From positions 1 to 5,352 of the forward strand of contig DAUV01000019.1 of NCBI GenBank assembly GCA_002505325.1: DNA of 5,352 bases. The letters are read 5' to 3'. The notes below the pieces were generated by a model. The model worked only from the letters and a program-made list of their open reading frames with translations, was not told the DNA's origin and did not search any database. A program made the position numbers and the translations under genes. This DNA comes from Euryarchaeota archaeon UBA623 (lineage in GTDB: Archaea; Thermoplasmatota; Poseidoniia; Poseidoniales; Thalassarchaeaceae). This document shows, one piece after another, positions 1 to 5,352 of this stretch; position 1 is the stretch's first letter, and each line of letters opens with the position of its first letter.

Positions 1-606
1 GACAACATAGGCTGCGTTATCTGCTGCGTTGCCTTGGTACCACTCGGCGATTGTCATAGTAATCTCTCCATACGCGCCGATTCCATCCTCCCTATCTATC
101 GAGAATGAGAGTGTAGAGTCGAACACACTATCTCCGTCATAGGTGATTGAGACATCGGCCGAGTCAACGGAAGATCCGAACAAGGCGCCAGACTCACGGA
201 TTGTCAAGGTAAGTTCAGTAGCGTCTTCCGAGAGCTCGGATTCAGTGATTGTAATCTCACCTGAAGACAGGCTCATGGCAGCATACGGTGAGGCTGCAAG
301 TAGAATGTATACGACCGCAATCACGGCGGTCTGCTTCCGACCCATGGCATTCCAGACCAAATAGAAAGATCCGGCGAACATCAGTATTGGAAATATGCCA
401 GCGAAGGAATAGTCACTCTGAATGCCAGGGCTGGAAACTATCCAAGATAGTACGAGTGCGACGGCACCCAGACCGGCGCCCTGCTTCATTGGTCCCGACA
501 TCATCCCAGTGCGTTCGGGTTCGGCCACATCGGCCACGACTACGGCAGCGCCCTCGTCATGGGACTGTTGCTCAATGGCCTTCTGTAGCAGACCGCCGTT
601 ACCCAT
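1..606 (-). CDS. Membrane protein with three N-terminal helices and an extracytoplasmic domain (partial, C-terminus beyond left edge)
   Basis: Reading the minus strand from the ATG at 606 gives 202 codons with no stop down to base 1, so the 3' end lies outside the window. The protein starts MGNGGLLQKAIEQQ. Residues 1-41 are polar and rich in Glu, Asp and Val. Three hydrophobic segments follow at about 42-61, 67-88 and 91-111, and the rest (112-202) is a soluble Ser/Thr/Asp/Glu-rich stretch with alternating beta-type patterns (for example GEITITESEL, DVSITYDGDS). I infer a cytoplasmic N-terminus, a three-helix membrane part and an extracytoplasmic beta domain. The start is chosen because GAGG lies 7 bases upstream; an ATG 13 bases further upstream is out of frame. 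It lies 83 bases downstream of the 314-residue surface protein on the same strand. I do not recognise the family. The open frame and clear helices make it very likely a real gene. Confidence 0.85.
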   Translation of the reverse strand, partial: MGNGGLLQKAIEQQSHDEGAAVVVADVAEPERTGMMSGPMKQGAGLGAVALVLSWIVSSPGIQSDYSFAGIFPILMFAGSFYLVWNAMGRKQTAVIAVVYILLAASPYAAMSLSSGEITITESELSEDATELTLTIRESGALFGSSVDSADVSITYDGDSVFDSTLSFSIDREDGIGAYGEITMTIAEWYQGNAADNAAYVV

Positions 607-612
607 AGGAGC

Positions 613-623
613 GCCTCATAGAC
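613..623 (+). repeat. 11-bp intergenic motif GCCTCATAGAC, copy 1
   Basis: GCCTCATAGAC is seen here on the plus strand, in the spacer between the two minus-strand protein genes. Identical copies occur at 1636-1646 (minus) and 5123-5133 (plus). All three are non-coding and lie next to a gene start or stop. The role is unknown. Confidence 0.4.
614..617 (-). promoter_or_regulatory. Shine-Dalgarno-like GAGG for the left-edge membrane protein
   Basis: On the minus strand GAGG is followed by 7 bases and then the ATG at 606. It matches part of the archaeal anti-Shine-Dalgarno complement (GGAGGTGAT) at usual spacing and supports this start. It falls inside the 11-bp repeat at 613-623, so the match could be incidental. 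Confidence 0.45.
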
Positions 624-634
624 AGTACGCACGT

Positions 635-656
635 CACGCGCGTGGGTTATCAACCC
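635..656. repeat. Perfect palindrome CACGCGCGTG next to a short hairpin GGGTT-ATC-AACCC
   Basis: Bases 635-644 form a perfect 10-bp palindrome, and 644-656 form an inverted repeat with 5-bp arms and a 3-base loop. Both lie in the 83-bp spacer between the 314-residue gene and the left-edge gene. They could be a regulator-binding site or a small RNA hairpin between the two genes. The arms are short, and no T-run follows on the minus strand that would mark a terminator. Function is speculative. Confidence 0.3.
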
Positions 657-689
657 GTTGACGGCAGGTCGCTTCGTAGTGGCGGCGGT

Positions 690-1634
690 TTAGAACAGGC
701 GCGCATCGAGGACTTTTGGCTCATCCGAATCATTGTCCTCATCGTCCTCATCATCCCGATACCTGCCGGCAATAGCAGCAGCAGCGAGAGTCGTAATCAT
801 CAGGGTTCCCATCAACTCGAACCCTGGTAGGTACACTCCTCTGATGTATATCGTCATGGTCTGCACCTGATAATTCGGAAGACCTTCAGTTCTGACCGAG
901 TATTCAGAAGTGGCTTTGAACTGCAAAGAGAAATACTTGTCAGTCCAACCCTGATTCTTAGGAGTCCTCATCTGTACCCTAATCTTCTCAGCAGGAGCCA
1001 TCGATTCTATCTCAACCGAGACTAATGGAATACTGAGTTGGAAGCCCTCGTCATTCAGTTCGTCGTAATTCTCAACGCCGACGTTGAACCTGTCCATCGC
1101 ATTGCCGTCATTGTAGACATCGAACACAATCATGTAGTCGACTTTCGGCCTGAGCTGCAGGAAAGCGACCTCGGAGGCCACTCGCAGGCGGCTGAACTGC
1201 CTAATGATTGCCAGCACCTTGTAGGTGGTGGGAGTCCCGACCCAGGTGATCCCATCGGCCTGAACGACCTCAGCTGTGATTGAGATAATCTGTGAACCCT
1301 CAGGCATCCTCAATTCGGCGCGAGCAACCACTTGGAATGAGACGTCGGACTGAGCACCGACAGTCATCGAGGCAGGGCCAGCTGCGGCCAGAGAGCCGGA
1401 CTGAATCTGAACATTGACCTTCTCCTGATGGATAGTCGGGTTCTCCAAGGTGCAATCGATGATGGTGACTCTGGTTGCCCCTGGATAGACGTCGATGGGC
1501 TGCGGCTGTTGGCAACTCAGAGTGATGTCTGGTACAGGCCCTTGGGCCTGAACCGCGGCTGCCCCCACCCAAGTACTGAGGAAATACACAGCCAGAATCA
1601 TCAGGGCGGGTCGAACCGAACGAGCCTTCGTCAT
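690..1634 (-). CDS. Secreted, surface-anchored protein with two NEW3/Ig-like beta domains and a PGF-CTERM-like tail
   Basis: This 314-residue protein has a signal peptide at about 1-30: basic start MTKAR, hydrophobic core at 10-28, likely cleavage after AVQA. Two beta-sandwich-like regions follow, at about 35-145 and 150-265. The second carries the pattern typical of NEW3/COG1470-type archaeal surface domains (FDVYNDGNAMDRFNV, then a region around MAPAEKIRVQM, then the strand FSLQFKATSEYS). Cys41 and Cys61 are the only cysteines and could form a disulphide in the exported domain. The C-terminus has LPGF at 269-272, a hydrophobic stretch at 273-290, then RYR and a very acidic 21-residue tail. 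This looks like PGF-CTERM, processed by archaeosortase A in haloarchaea; a plain transmembrane anchor is the alternative. The likely role is cell-surface binding or a structural part, with no enzyme motif seen. The ATG at 1634 is chosen because the signal peptide begins there. Confidence 0.88.
   Translation of the reverse strand: MTKARSVRPALMILAVYFLSTWVGAAAVQAQGPVPDITLSCQQPQPIDVYPGATRVTIIDCTLENPTIHQEKVNVQIQSGSLAAAGPASMTVGAQSDVSFQVVARAELRMPEGSQIISITAEVVQADGITWVGTPTTYKVLAIIRQFSRLRVASEVAFLQLRPKVDYMIVFDVYNDGNAMDRFNVGVENYDELNDEGFQLSIPLVSVEIESMAPAEKIRVQMRTPKNQGWTDKYFSLQFKATSEYSVRTEGLPNYQVQTMTIYIRGVYLPGFELMGTLMITTLAAAAIAGRYRDDEDDEDNDSDEPKVLDARLF
756..827 (-). other. PGF-CTERM-like C-terminal sorting/anchor signal of the 314-residue protein
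   Basis: These bases encode residues 270-293: Pro-Gly-Phe, a hydrophobic helix rich in Leu, Ile and Ala, and Arg-Tyr-Arg. This is the three-part layout of PGF-CTERM proteins, where archaeosortase cleaves near PGF and attaches a lipid. Here 21 more residues follow the Arg cluster, with about ten Asp/Glu in residues 294-305, so the signal is not at the extreme C-terminus as is usual. Confidence 0.6.
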
Positions 1635-1635
1635 T

Positions 1636-1646
1636 GTCTATGAGGC
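1636..1646 (-). repeat. 11-bp intergenic motif GCCTCATAGAC, copy 2
   Basis: On the minus strand GCCTCATAGAC ends one base before the ATG (1634) of the 314-residue surface protein, so it occupies the translation-initiation region of that gene. Its other copies are at 613-623 and 5123-5133. Confidence 0.4.
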
Positions 1647-1658
1647 CCCCTCGGACCG

Positions 1659-1666
1659 TATTTGAG
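1659..1666 (-). promoter_or_regulatory. Weak TATA-like element (CTCAAATA) upstream of the surface protein gene
   Basis: The minus-strand CTCAAATA is centred about 28 bases before the ATG at 1634. That is where an archaeal TATA box would lie for a leaderless or nearly leaderless transcript. A similar CTCAAATAG sits at 1719-1711, directly after the tRNA. The match to a TATA consensus is poor, so this is tentative. The gene could instead be read through from the tRNA. Confidence 0.25.
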
Positions 1667-1719
1667 GCTTCGCACCAACTGGACCATGAAACGGCCATTG
1701 CAGCGTTGTGCTATTTGAG

Positions 1720-1796
1720 TGGTGGACCCGACCGGATTTGAACCGATGGCCACTCGGTTATGAGCCGAGCGCTCTAACCAACTGAGCTACGGGTCC
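1720..1796 (-). tRNA. tRNA with anticodon CAT (elongator Met or Ile2), CCA end encoded
   Basis: The minus strand folds into a complete 77-base cloverleaf. The acceptor stem GGACCCG pairs with CGGGTCC over 7 bp. The D arm is GCTC-AGTTGGTTA-GAGC and the anticodon arm CTCGG-CTCATAA-CCGAG. There is a 5-base variable loop, and the T arm is ATCGG-TTCAAAT-CCGGT with one T-G wobble. The discriminator is A, and CCA is encoded at 1722-1720. The anticodon is CAT, and there is no intron. The G1-C72 acceptor pair and the lack of three G-C pairs in the anticodon stem argue against an initiator tRNA. Elongator Met and the Ile2 tRNA, whose C34 becomes agmatidine in archaea, cannot be separated safely by eye. 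The surface protein gene lies 85 bases downstream on the same strand. Confidence 0.96.
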
Positions 1797-1906
1797 CTGC
1801 ATCTCTCGTGGTGCTTTGTGAAATGAACCTTGTCTTCCCTTCGCGAGACGAGAATAGGCATCGCGCGCTCTCAACCTTGAAGCGCTAGGCCCGCTCGTGG
1901 GGACTC
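1797..1906. promoter_or_regulatory. Divergent spacer between the tRNA and the OB-like/TctA-like operon
   Basis: This 110-bp spacer must hold the promoters of both the minus-strand tRNA and the plus-strand operon, because the two are transcribed away from each other. An A/T-rich patch at about 1814-1826 lies 18-30 bases upstream of the tRNA 5' end, where its TATA box is expected. For the operon no convincing TATA box is seen, and only GTGGGGA at 1897-1903 resembles a weak Shine-Dalgarno before the ATG at 1907. The spacer's role follows from gene orientation, not from a clear motif. Confidence 0.4.
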
Positions 1907-3457
1907 ATGGCGAAACTATGGGTGATGTTTTTCACATCGCTTCTGCTTGTCTCGGCGATGAATTTCTACGCTGTGATAAGGGAGCCGGATATGATAGAGA
2001 TAGATGAGATACGGAACTACCCTCGTGAGACCGTGAAAATAGAGGGTGTGCTGACAAGTTACATACGCGATCCGTATGGAGAAGGGGCAGACCGGATTGA
2101 CCTGCAGGTCCAGGAGATCGGTGGGCATTCGGTGGCGAAAGTTCGTTGGAACGTTGACTGGACCAATGAGGTACCGTCGATTGGAACCGTGGTCACTGTC
2201 GAGGGCGAGGTATCAGAGTGGAATGGAAGAATATGGTTGCAGTCCAATGGCTACGGTGCTATCATCGCTAGGGATCAGACAATAGAGTTCACCGAAACCA
2301 AGCTGGTCGAGGTCGGACAGAACCCGCAGGCTTATGCCAATCAGTCGATTACTCTGGACGGTTGGCTCAGCGAGTCCCTCGCTCCAGATGTGACATACCA
2401 CTCACTGTATGTGATGGATAATCAAGTCTACGGTGGCGCGGACCACCTGCTGTATATGCAGGTTGAGGGTCGCGTCATGGAGTGGGTTGAGGCCGGTAGT
2501 CACGTCATCGTGAACGGTTGGCTACAGTTCGACGAACGTTCCTACCGCTGGAGGCTACTGGTGCAGGCCACCGAGATTGAGGTACTGTCCCAAGGCGAGA
2601 CTCTCTATCTCAACTGGGAGATTGAGCCGTACACCATGACCTACGAGGTCGGTAAACTGGTTGTCATAGATGGAACTGTAGCTAGCGATGGTGACGAATG
2701 GTGGATTGAGGGAGATGCACCTACAGACCGTCTTTGCATGCTACCATCTCCAGAGGATATGGTGGGCGACATAGTCGGAGAGATGGGGGACTGGGGCGGC
2801 AGGCTTGCATGGTCTACTGATGAGGCAGAGGTCTGCCTAGACCGGGGCTACATCGAGGCGCTGCAGCACCCTGCAGGCCAGTTCGGCGACGATATTATGG
2901 CAATGAAAGCCATCGTTGAAGACCCGTTCACCTATGTTGGCAGTAGCTATCAATTCGAAGGTTGGATTACCGATCCAATCTCTCCTGACTACGACAAAGG
3001 ATACGTTGGCGATGGGCCCGGCTACTTTGACAGAGACACCAAGCTCAGAATAGAATTCGTGGGTGAACACGCTGAGTGGATTGAAGCCGATCAGGCGATA
3101 CGATTCAACGCGACGGTGCTGTGGTCGGAATCAGAGGGTAGGCTGGTCCTAGAGGCACGCTCTTGGCTTCTTGGTGAAGCGCCTGCCCCATCGATGCTCA
3201 ACTGGGGTGATGGTTACAACTCGTGGAAATGGGACCTCAGTAAACTGGTCCAGATAACTGGTGAAGCAGTAATGGATGAGAATGGTAACCAGTGGATTTC
3301 ACGCTCAGGATCTAATGAACAGGTGTGCCTACTCGGGGATGGCACTGAAGCCAGCCAGCAGGAACAGATTGGAGAGCCCATCGAATGGACGGGTAGGTTG
3401 ACTATGACCGAGGACTCGATTGGGAATTCCGCTCAGTTCTGCATCGATATTCGTTGA
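1907..3457 (+). CDS. Exported or membrane-anchored protein of about five OB-fold-like beta modules, internally duplicated
   Basis: The 516-residue product has an N-terminal hydrophobic segment at about 4-24 without a clear cleavage site, so it may be a signal anchor. The rest is acidic and beta-rich, built of modules at about 30-125, 132-228, 246-312, 333-424 and 444-516. Modules 2 and 4 share the opening typical of OB-like exported domains (NP-x-x-Y, then DGW or EGW: NPQAYANQSITLDGW and DPFTYVGSSYQFEGW). Modules 3 and 5 share LNW, then KLV, then GxxV, and each holds one pair of cysteines (277/310 and 474/512). These four are the only cysteines and probably form disulphides outside the membrane. 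Modules 2-3 and 4-5 therefore look like a duplication. No catalytic or haem-binding motif is seen (CcmE's HxxxY is absent). It lies 9 bases upstream of a TctA-like gene, so a partner or ligand-binding role is plausible but inferred. Nucleic-acid binding is unlikely if the protein is exported. Confidence 0.9.
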   Translation: MAKLWVMFFTSLLLVSAMNFYAVIREPDMIEIDEIRNYPRETVKIEGVLTSYIRDPYGEGADRIDLQVQEIGGHSVAKVRWNVDWTNEVPSIGTVVTVEGEVSEWNGRIWLQSNGYGAIIARDQTIEFTETKLVEVGQNPQAYANQSITLDGWLSESLAPDVTYHSLYVMDNQVYGGADHLLYMQVEGRVMEWVEAGSHVIVNGWLQFDERSYRWRLLVQATEIEVLSQGETLYLNWEIEPYTMTYEVGKLVVIDGTVASDGDEWWIEGDAPTDRLCMLPSPEDMVGDIVGEMGDWGGRLAWSTDEAEVCLDRGYIEALQHPAGQFGDDIMAMKAIVEDPFTYVGSSYQFEGWITDPISPDYDKGYVGDGPGYFDRDTKLRIEFVGEHAEWIEADQAIRFNATVLWSESEGRLVLEARSWLLGEAPAPSMLNWGDGYNSWKWDLSKLVQITGEAVMDENGNQWISRSGSNEQVCLLGDGTEASQQEQIGEPIEWTGRLTMTEDSIGNSAQFCIDIR

Positions 3458-3463
3458 GGTGAT
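3456..3463 (+). promoter_or_regulatory. Strong Shine-Dalgarno GAGGTGAT overlapping the upstream stop codon
   Basis: GAGGTGAT is fully complementary to the conserved archaeal 16S 3' end (AUCACCUC). It lies 3 bases before the ATG at 3467, and its first two bases are the last two of the TGA stop of the OB-like gene. This fixes the start of the TctA-like gene and suggests coupled translation of the pair. It is the clearest ribosome-binding site in the window. Confidence 0.85.
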
Positions 3464-3466
3464 TCA

Positions 3467-5122
3467 ATGGACCCGGTGATGCTCGACTTCGGATGGCTGA
3501 TTGCCTCCTATCTGTTCGGCATCATGCTGGGTTGTCTGACCGGGCTAATTCCTGGGTTTCACGTCAACAATGTCGCCCTGATAGCACTGAGTCTCTCGCC
3601 AGTGGCAGTCGCCATCGGTATTCCTTTGGACGCTGTTGCTGGCATCATCGTCGCCTGTGGTACTGTGCACACATTCCTGAACTACATCCCTAGCGCTCTA
3701 ATCGGCGCGCCGGACGACAACATGGCTCTCGCCTTACTCCCTGGACACCGTATGCTAATCTCAGGCCAAGCCGCGCAGGGTGTGGCCTACTCTGCGCGCG
3801 GCTCGCAGATGGGGATGCTGATGTCGATACCTCTGCTGATAGTGGCAAGACTGCTTTTCGGAGAGGACCCGGGGCTGGGTCTTTACGAGTCCAGTCGCGA
3901 TGTCCTGCCTTGGTTGCTTCTGATTATCTCAATATTCCTCATCATGACCGAGACGACTCGTCTGTCATGGCCCGAGTGGAGTCAGCGACTGACAAGCAGG
4001 CTGGTCTTCCCACTTCCTCGTAAGATTGAGTTTAATATCCCCCTTGGGAAGTTCAATATCCATCGCAGATGGGAGAATTTCGACCTAAGGCTCGGCAGCA
4101 GCTCAAGGACTGCTGGAATGCTCGCTGCGACGTCCTTCTTCCTTCTCACTGGATTCTATGGATGGGCTGTTTTTGAGTTGCCTGGGCGGTCCCCGATAGG
4201 AATGCCCTCGGCCACACTGCTATTCCCAGGTCTGGCCGGGCTGTTCGGGATTGCCAACCTGATTGACATCTATGTTACGACCTCTGAGATTCCCCCTCAG
4301 GAGGCCAACTGGGAGATGCCTCCAATGAAGCCCCTCGCGATTCCTACTTTCCTGTCTGCCATCGTCTCCTCAGTCATGGCCATCCTGCCCGGGATGACCG
4401 CTGCACAAGCCACAGTTGTCGTCATGAGCATGCGTAACCTGTGGGGTAGACTGACTGATCCGGATTACATCCCGGCCGACTTTGAGCATGGGATTCAACC
4501 AGATTTCACGCCGAAGGCATCGCCCCTCGACATCGACGAACTCGACGAACTCTCGGACGAGGAGAGGGAGATTTTTGAGGGCGTGCTAACCGAAGCCGGA
4601 GTCAGTCCCGATCTCGACTTGGGGGCTCAGAGCCAGCAACAGGATCTCGAGGTCATCGCCGTTTTGTCCTCAGTCAACACCGCGGTCACGGTGATGGTTC
4701 TAGGCTTCCTTTACATGGTGGGTAGGCCGCGCTCAGGGGCTGCCCTCGCCCTCAACATGATGTATCCAATCGATATGTGGAACGCCGTCGATCCTCCGGC
4801 GGATTTCATCAGGCTGTTGGGCATCACGATTGCTTCCGGACTGTTCGCGGTTCCAGTAATGATCAAGGTCGGCAAAGGGATGCTGAAGATGCACGAAATC
4901 GTGCCTCTGCGCACAGTTGTTTTCACGGTCACAGGATTCATCTCTATACTCGTCTGGCTATCAACCGGATGGATAGGCTTGGGAGTCCTAATCATCGGCA
5001 CCGCGATGGGGCTGATGCCGCCACGTATTGGGATCCGACGCAGCCATGCGATGGGCATTATCCTAGTTCCAATAATGATGTACACGTTCGCGCGCGAATT
5101 CGACGGATTTGGCTTCATTTGA
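3467..5122 (+). CDS. TctA/COG1784-like polytopic membrane protein (putative transporter permease)
   Basis: This 551-residue protein has roughly 12-14 hydrophobic segments. The first half carries GIMLGCLTGLIPGFHVNN at 18-35, the Gly-rich 'GLxPG' signature of the TctA family in its archaeal form. The second half has a matching segment, AILPGMTAAQATVVVM at 305-320, in line with the two-fold repeat of TctA proteins. Bacterial TctA is the large membrane subunit of tripartite tricarboxylate transporters and works with TctB and the binding protein TctC. Neither is seen here, and archaeal members usually stand alone with unknown substrate. Two hydrophilic insertions, at about 165-213 and 327-394, seem to account for a length above what I recall for archaeal relatives. 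The second has ten Asp/Glu in residues 355-371. The start is fixed by a strong Shine-Dalgarno. The gene shares an operon with the OB-like protein. Family assignment is fairly sure, the substrate unknown. Confidence 0.9.
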   Translation: MDPVMLDFGWLIASYLFGIMLGCLTGLIPGFHVNNVALIALSLSPVAVAIGIPLDAVAGIIVACGTVHTFLNYIPSALIGAPDDNMALALLPGHRMLISGQAAQGVAYSARGSQMGMLMSIPLLIVARLLFGEDPGLGLYESSRDVLPWLLLIISIFLIMTETTRLSWPEWSQRLTSRLVFPLPRKIEFNIPLGKFNIHRRWENFDLRLGSSSRTAGMLAATSFFLLTGFYGWAVFELPGRSPIGMPSATLLFPGLAGLFGIANLIDIYVTTSEIPPQEANWEMPPMKPLAIPTFLSAIVSSVMAILPGMTAAQATVVVMSMRNLWGRLTDPDYIPADFEHGIQPDFTPKASPLDIDELDELSDEEREIFEGVLTEAGVSPDLDLGAQSQQQDLEVIAVLSSVNTAVTVMVLGFLYMVGRPRSGAALALNMMYPIDMWNAVDPPADFIRLLGITIASGLFAVPVMIKVGKGMLKMHEIVPLRTVVFTVTGFISILVWLSTGWIGLGVLIIGTAMGLMPPRIGIRRSHAMGIILVPIMMYTFAREFDGFGFI

Positions 5123-5133
5123 GCCTCATAGAC
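5123..5133 (+). repeat. 11-bp intergenic motif GCCTCATAGAC, copy 3
   Basis: The motif begins directly after the TGA stop (5120-5122) of the TctA-like gene, in the 87-bp spacer before the next gene. It matches the copies at 613-623 and 1636-1646 exactly. The spacer then becomes A/T-rich (about 5136-5157), which could hold a terminator or the next gene's promoter, but no clear TATA box or T-run is visible. Confidence 0.4.
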
Positions 5134-5209
5134 TAGTTTCTTCAGATTTGAATAGTAGTGCAACACTTATCTCACAAACCCATGTGTGCGCGCGTAGAGA
5201 GTGCATACC

Positions 5210-5352
5210 ATGAACCGCAACAAAACGATAGCAATGATGCTCACAGGAATAATACTGGTCAGCCTGAATATGTTCGTCCTGACCGGCGTAGTGGCAAGCA
5301 ACGTCCAAGCTGGAGTCGAGGAACTGATTGTCGACGGAAGGGACGATGCTTC
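5210..5352 (+). CDS. Start of a secreted or membrane-anchored protein (partial, C-terminus beyond right edge)
   Basis: From the ATG at 5210 the frame stays open for 47 full codons to the window edge. It begins MNRNKTIAMMLTGIILVS, a basic start followed by a hydrophobic core at about residues 7-28, with a possible signal-peptidase site after ASNVQA (residue 34). Acidic mature sequence follows. A GTG three codons upstream (5201) is in frame, with a TAG just before it at 5195-5197, so the start is 5201 or 5210. I prefer the ATG. The Shine-Dalgarno is weak (GAGAG at 5197-5201). It has the same orientation as the TctA-like gene, 87 bases away, so it may be co-transcribed or have its own promoter. 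The family cannot be told from so short a piece. Confidence 0.65.
   Translation, partial: MNRNKTIAMMLTGIILVSLNMFVLTGVVASNVQAGVEELIVDGRDDA

Noticed and set aside
288..661. Plus-strand frames of 79-106 codons over the left-edge gene
   Set aside because: Their products are Arg/Pro/Ser-rich and low in order, while the minus strand is open throughout and encodes hydrophobic helices in the right arrangement.
1300..1698. 132-codon minus-strand frame overlapping the start of the surface protein gene
   Set aside because: It overlaps the well-supported 314-residue gene in another frame; its product is Arg/Ser/Gly-rich without membrane or domain features, as expected of a shadow frame.
1720..1906. tRNA as an attachment site for an integrated element
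   Set aside because: No integrase gene and no direct repeat of the tRNA 3' end is visible in the window, and the neighbouring genes look compositionally ordinary.
2300..3454. CcmE-type haem chaperone or nucleic-acid-binding function for the OB-like modules
   Set aside because: There is no HxxxY haem-attachment motif. The hydrophobic N-terminus and paired cysteines suggest an extracytoplasmic location, which makes DNA or RNA binding unlikely.
4711..5166. 151-codon minus-strand frame opposite the end of the TctA-like gene
   Set aside because: The plus strand here encodes clear transmembrane helices of the permease. The antisense frame is Ile/Pro/Arg-rich with no recognisable features and no Shine-Dalgarno that I can see.
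5134..5209. TATA box or terminator in the spacer before the last gene
   Set aside because: The stretch is A/T-rich in places, but no element is close enough to an archaeal TATA consensus and there is no T-run long enough to call a terminator.
5126..5308. 60-codon minus-strand frame over the right-end spacer and the start of the last gene
   Set aside because: It runs antisense to a signal-peptide-encoding plus-strand frame and is rich in Cys and His without a pattern, so chance is more likely.

Overview
The window most likely comes from an archaeon, and a marine Group II euryarchaeote (Poseidoniales, Thermoplasmatota) or close relative is my best guess. The archaeal signs are: a TctA-family membrane protein of the stand-alone archaeal type; a surface protein ending in a PGF-CTERM-like signal (Pro-Gly-Phe, hydrophobic stretch, Arg), the archaeosortase sorting signal; and a GAGGTGAT Shine-Dalgarno sequence. 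The taxon is inferred from these features and gene style, since no rRNA or other marker is present. The base composition is moderate (about 50% GC by eye) and even across the window, and I see no integrase, transposase, CRISPR array or other sign of recent transfer.

Left part, minus strand (1-1796). In transcription order this holds a tRNA with anticodon CAT and an encoded CCA end (1796-1720), a 314-residue exported protein with two Ig-like/NEW3-like beta domains and a PGF-CTERM-like tail (1634-690), and a membrane protein with three N-terminal helices and an extracytoplasmic domain that runs off the left edge (606-1). The last gene has no stop in the window, so a simple search for closed reading frames misses it; I translated it by hand and found 202 open codons.

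Right part, plus strand (1907-5352). Across a 110-base divergent spacer from the tRNA lies a two-gene operon. The first gene is a 516-residue exported or membrane-anchored protein built of about five OB-fold-like beta modules, with an internal duplication. The second is a 551-residue TctA/COG1784-like polytopic membrane protein. They are 9 bases apart, and the Shine-Dalgarno of the second overlaps the stop codon of the first. A further gene for a secreted or membrane-anchored protein starts at 5210 and is cut by the right edge.

All five protein genes encode membrane or exported products, so this is a small cell-envelope neighbourhood. The point most worth following is the tight pairing of a duplicated extracytoplasmic OB-like protein with a lone TctA-like permease in place of the usual TctB/TctC partners. 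An 11-bp sequence (GCCTCATAGAC) also occurs three times, each time in an intergenic spacer next to a gene end. There is no gene-free stretch longer than 300 bases.
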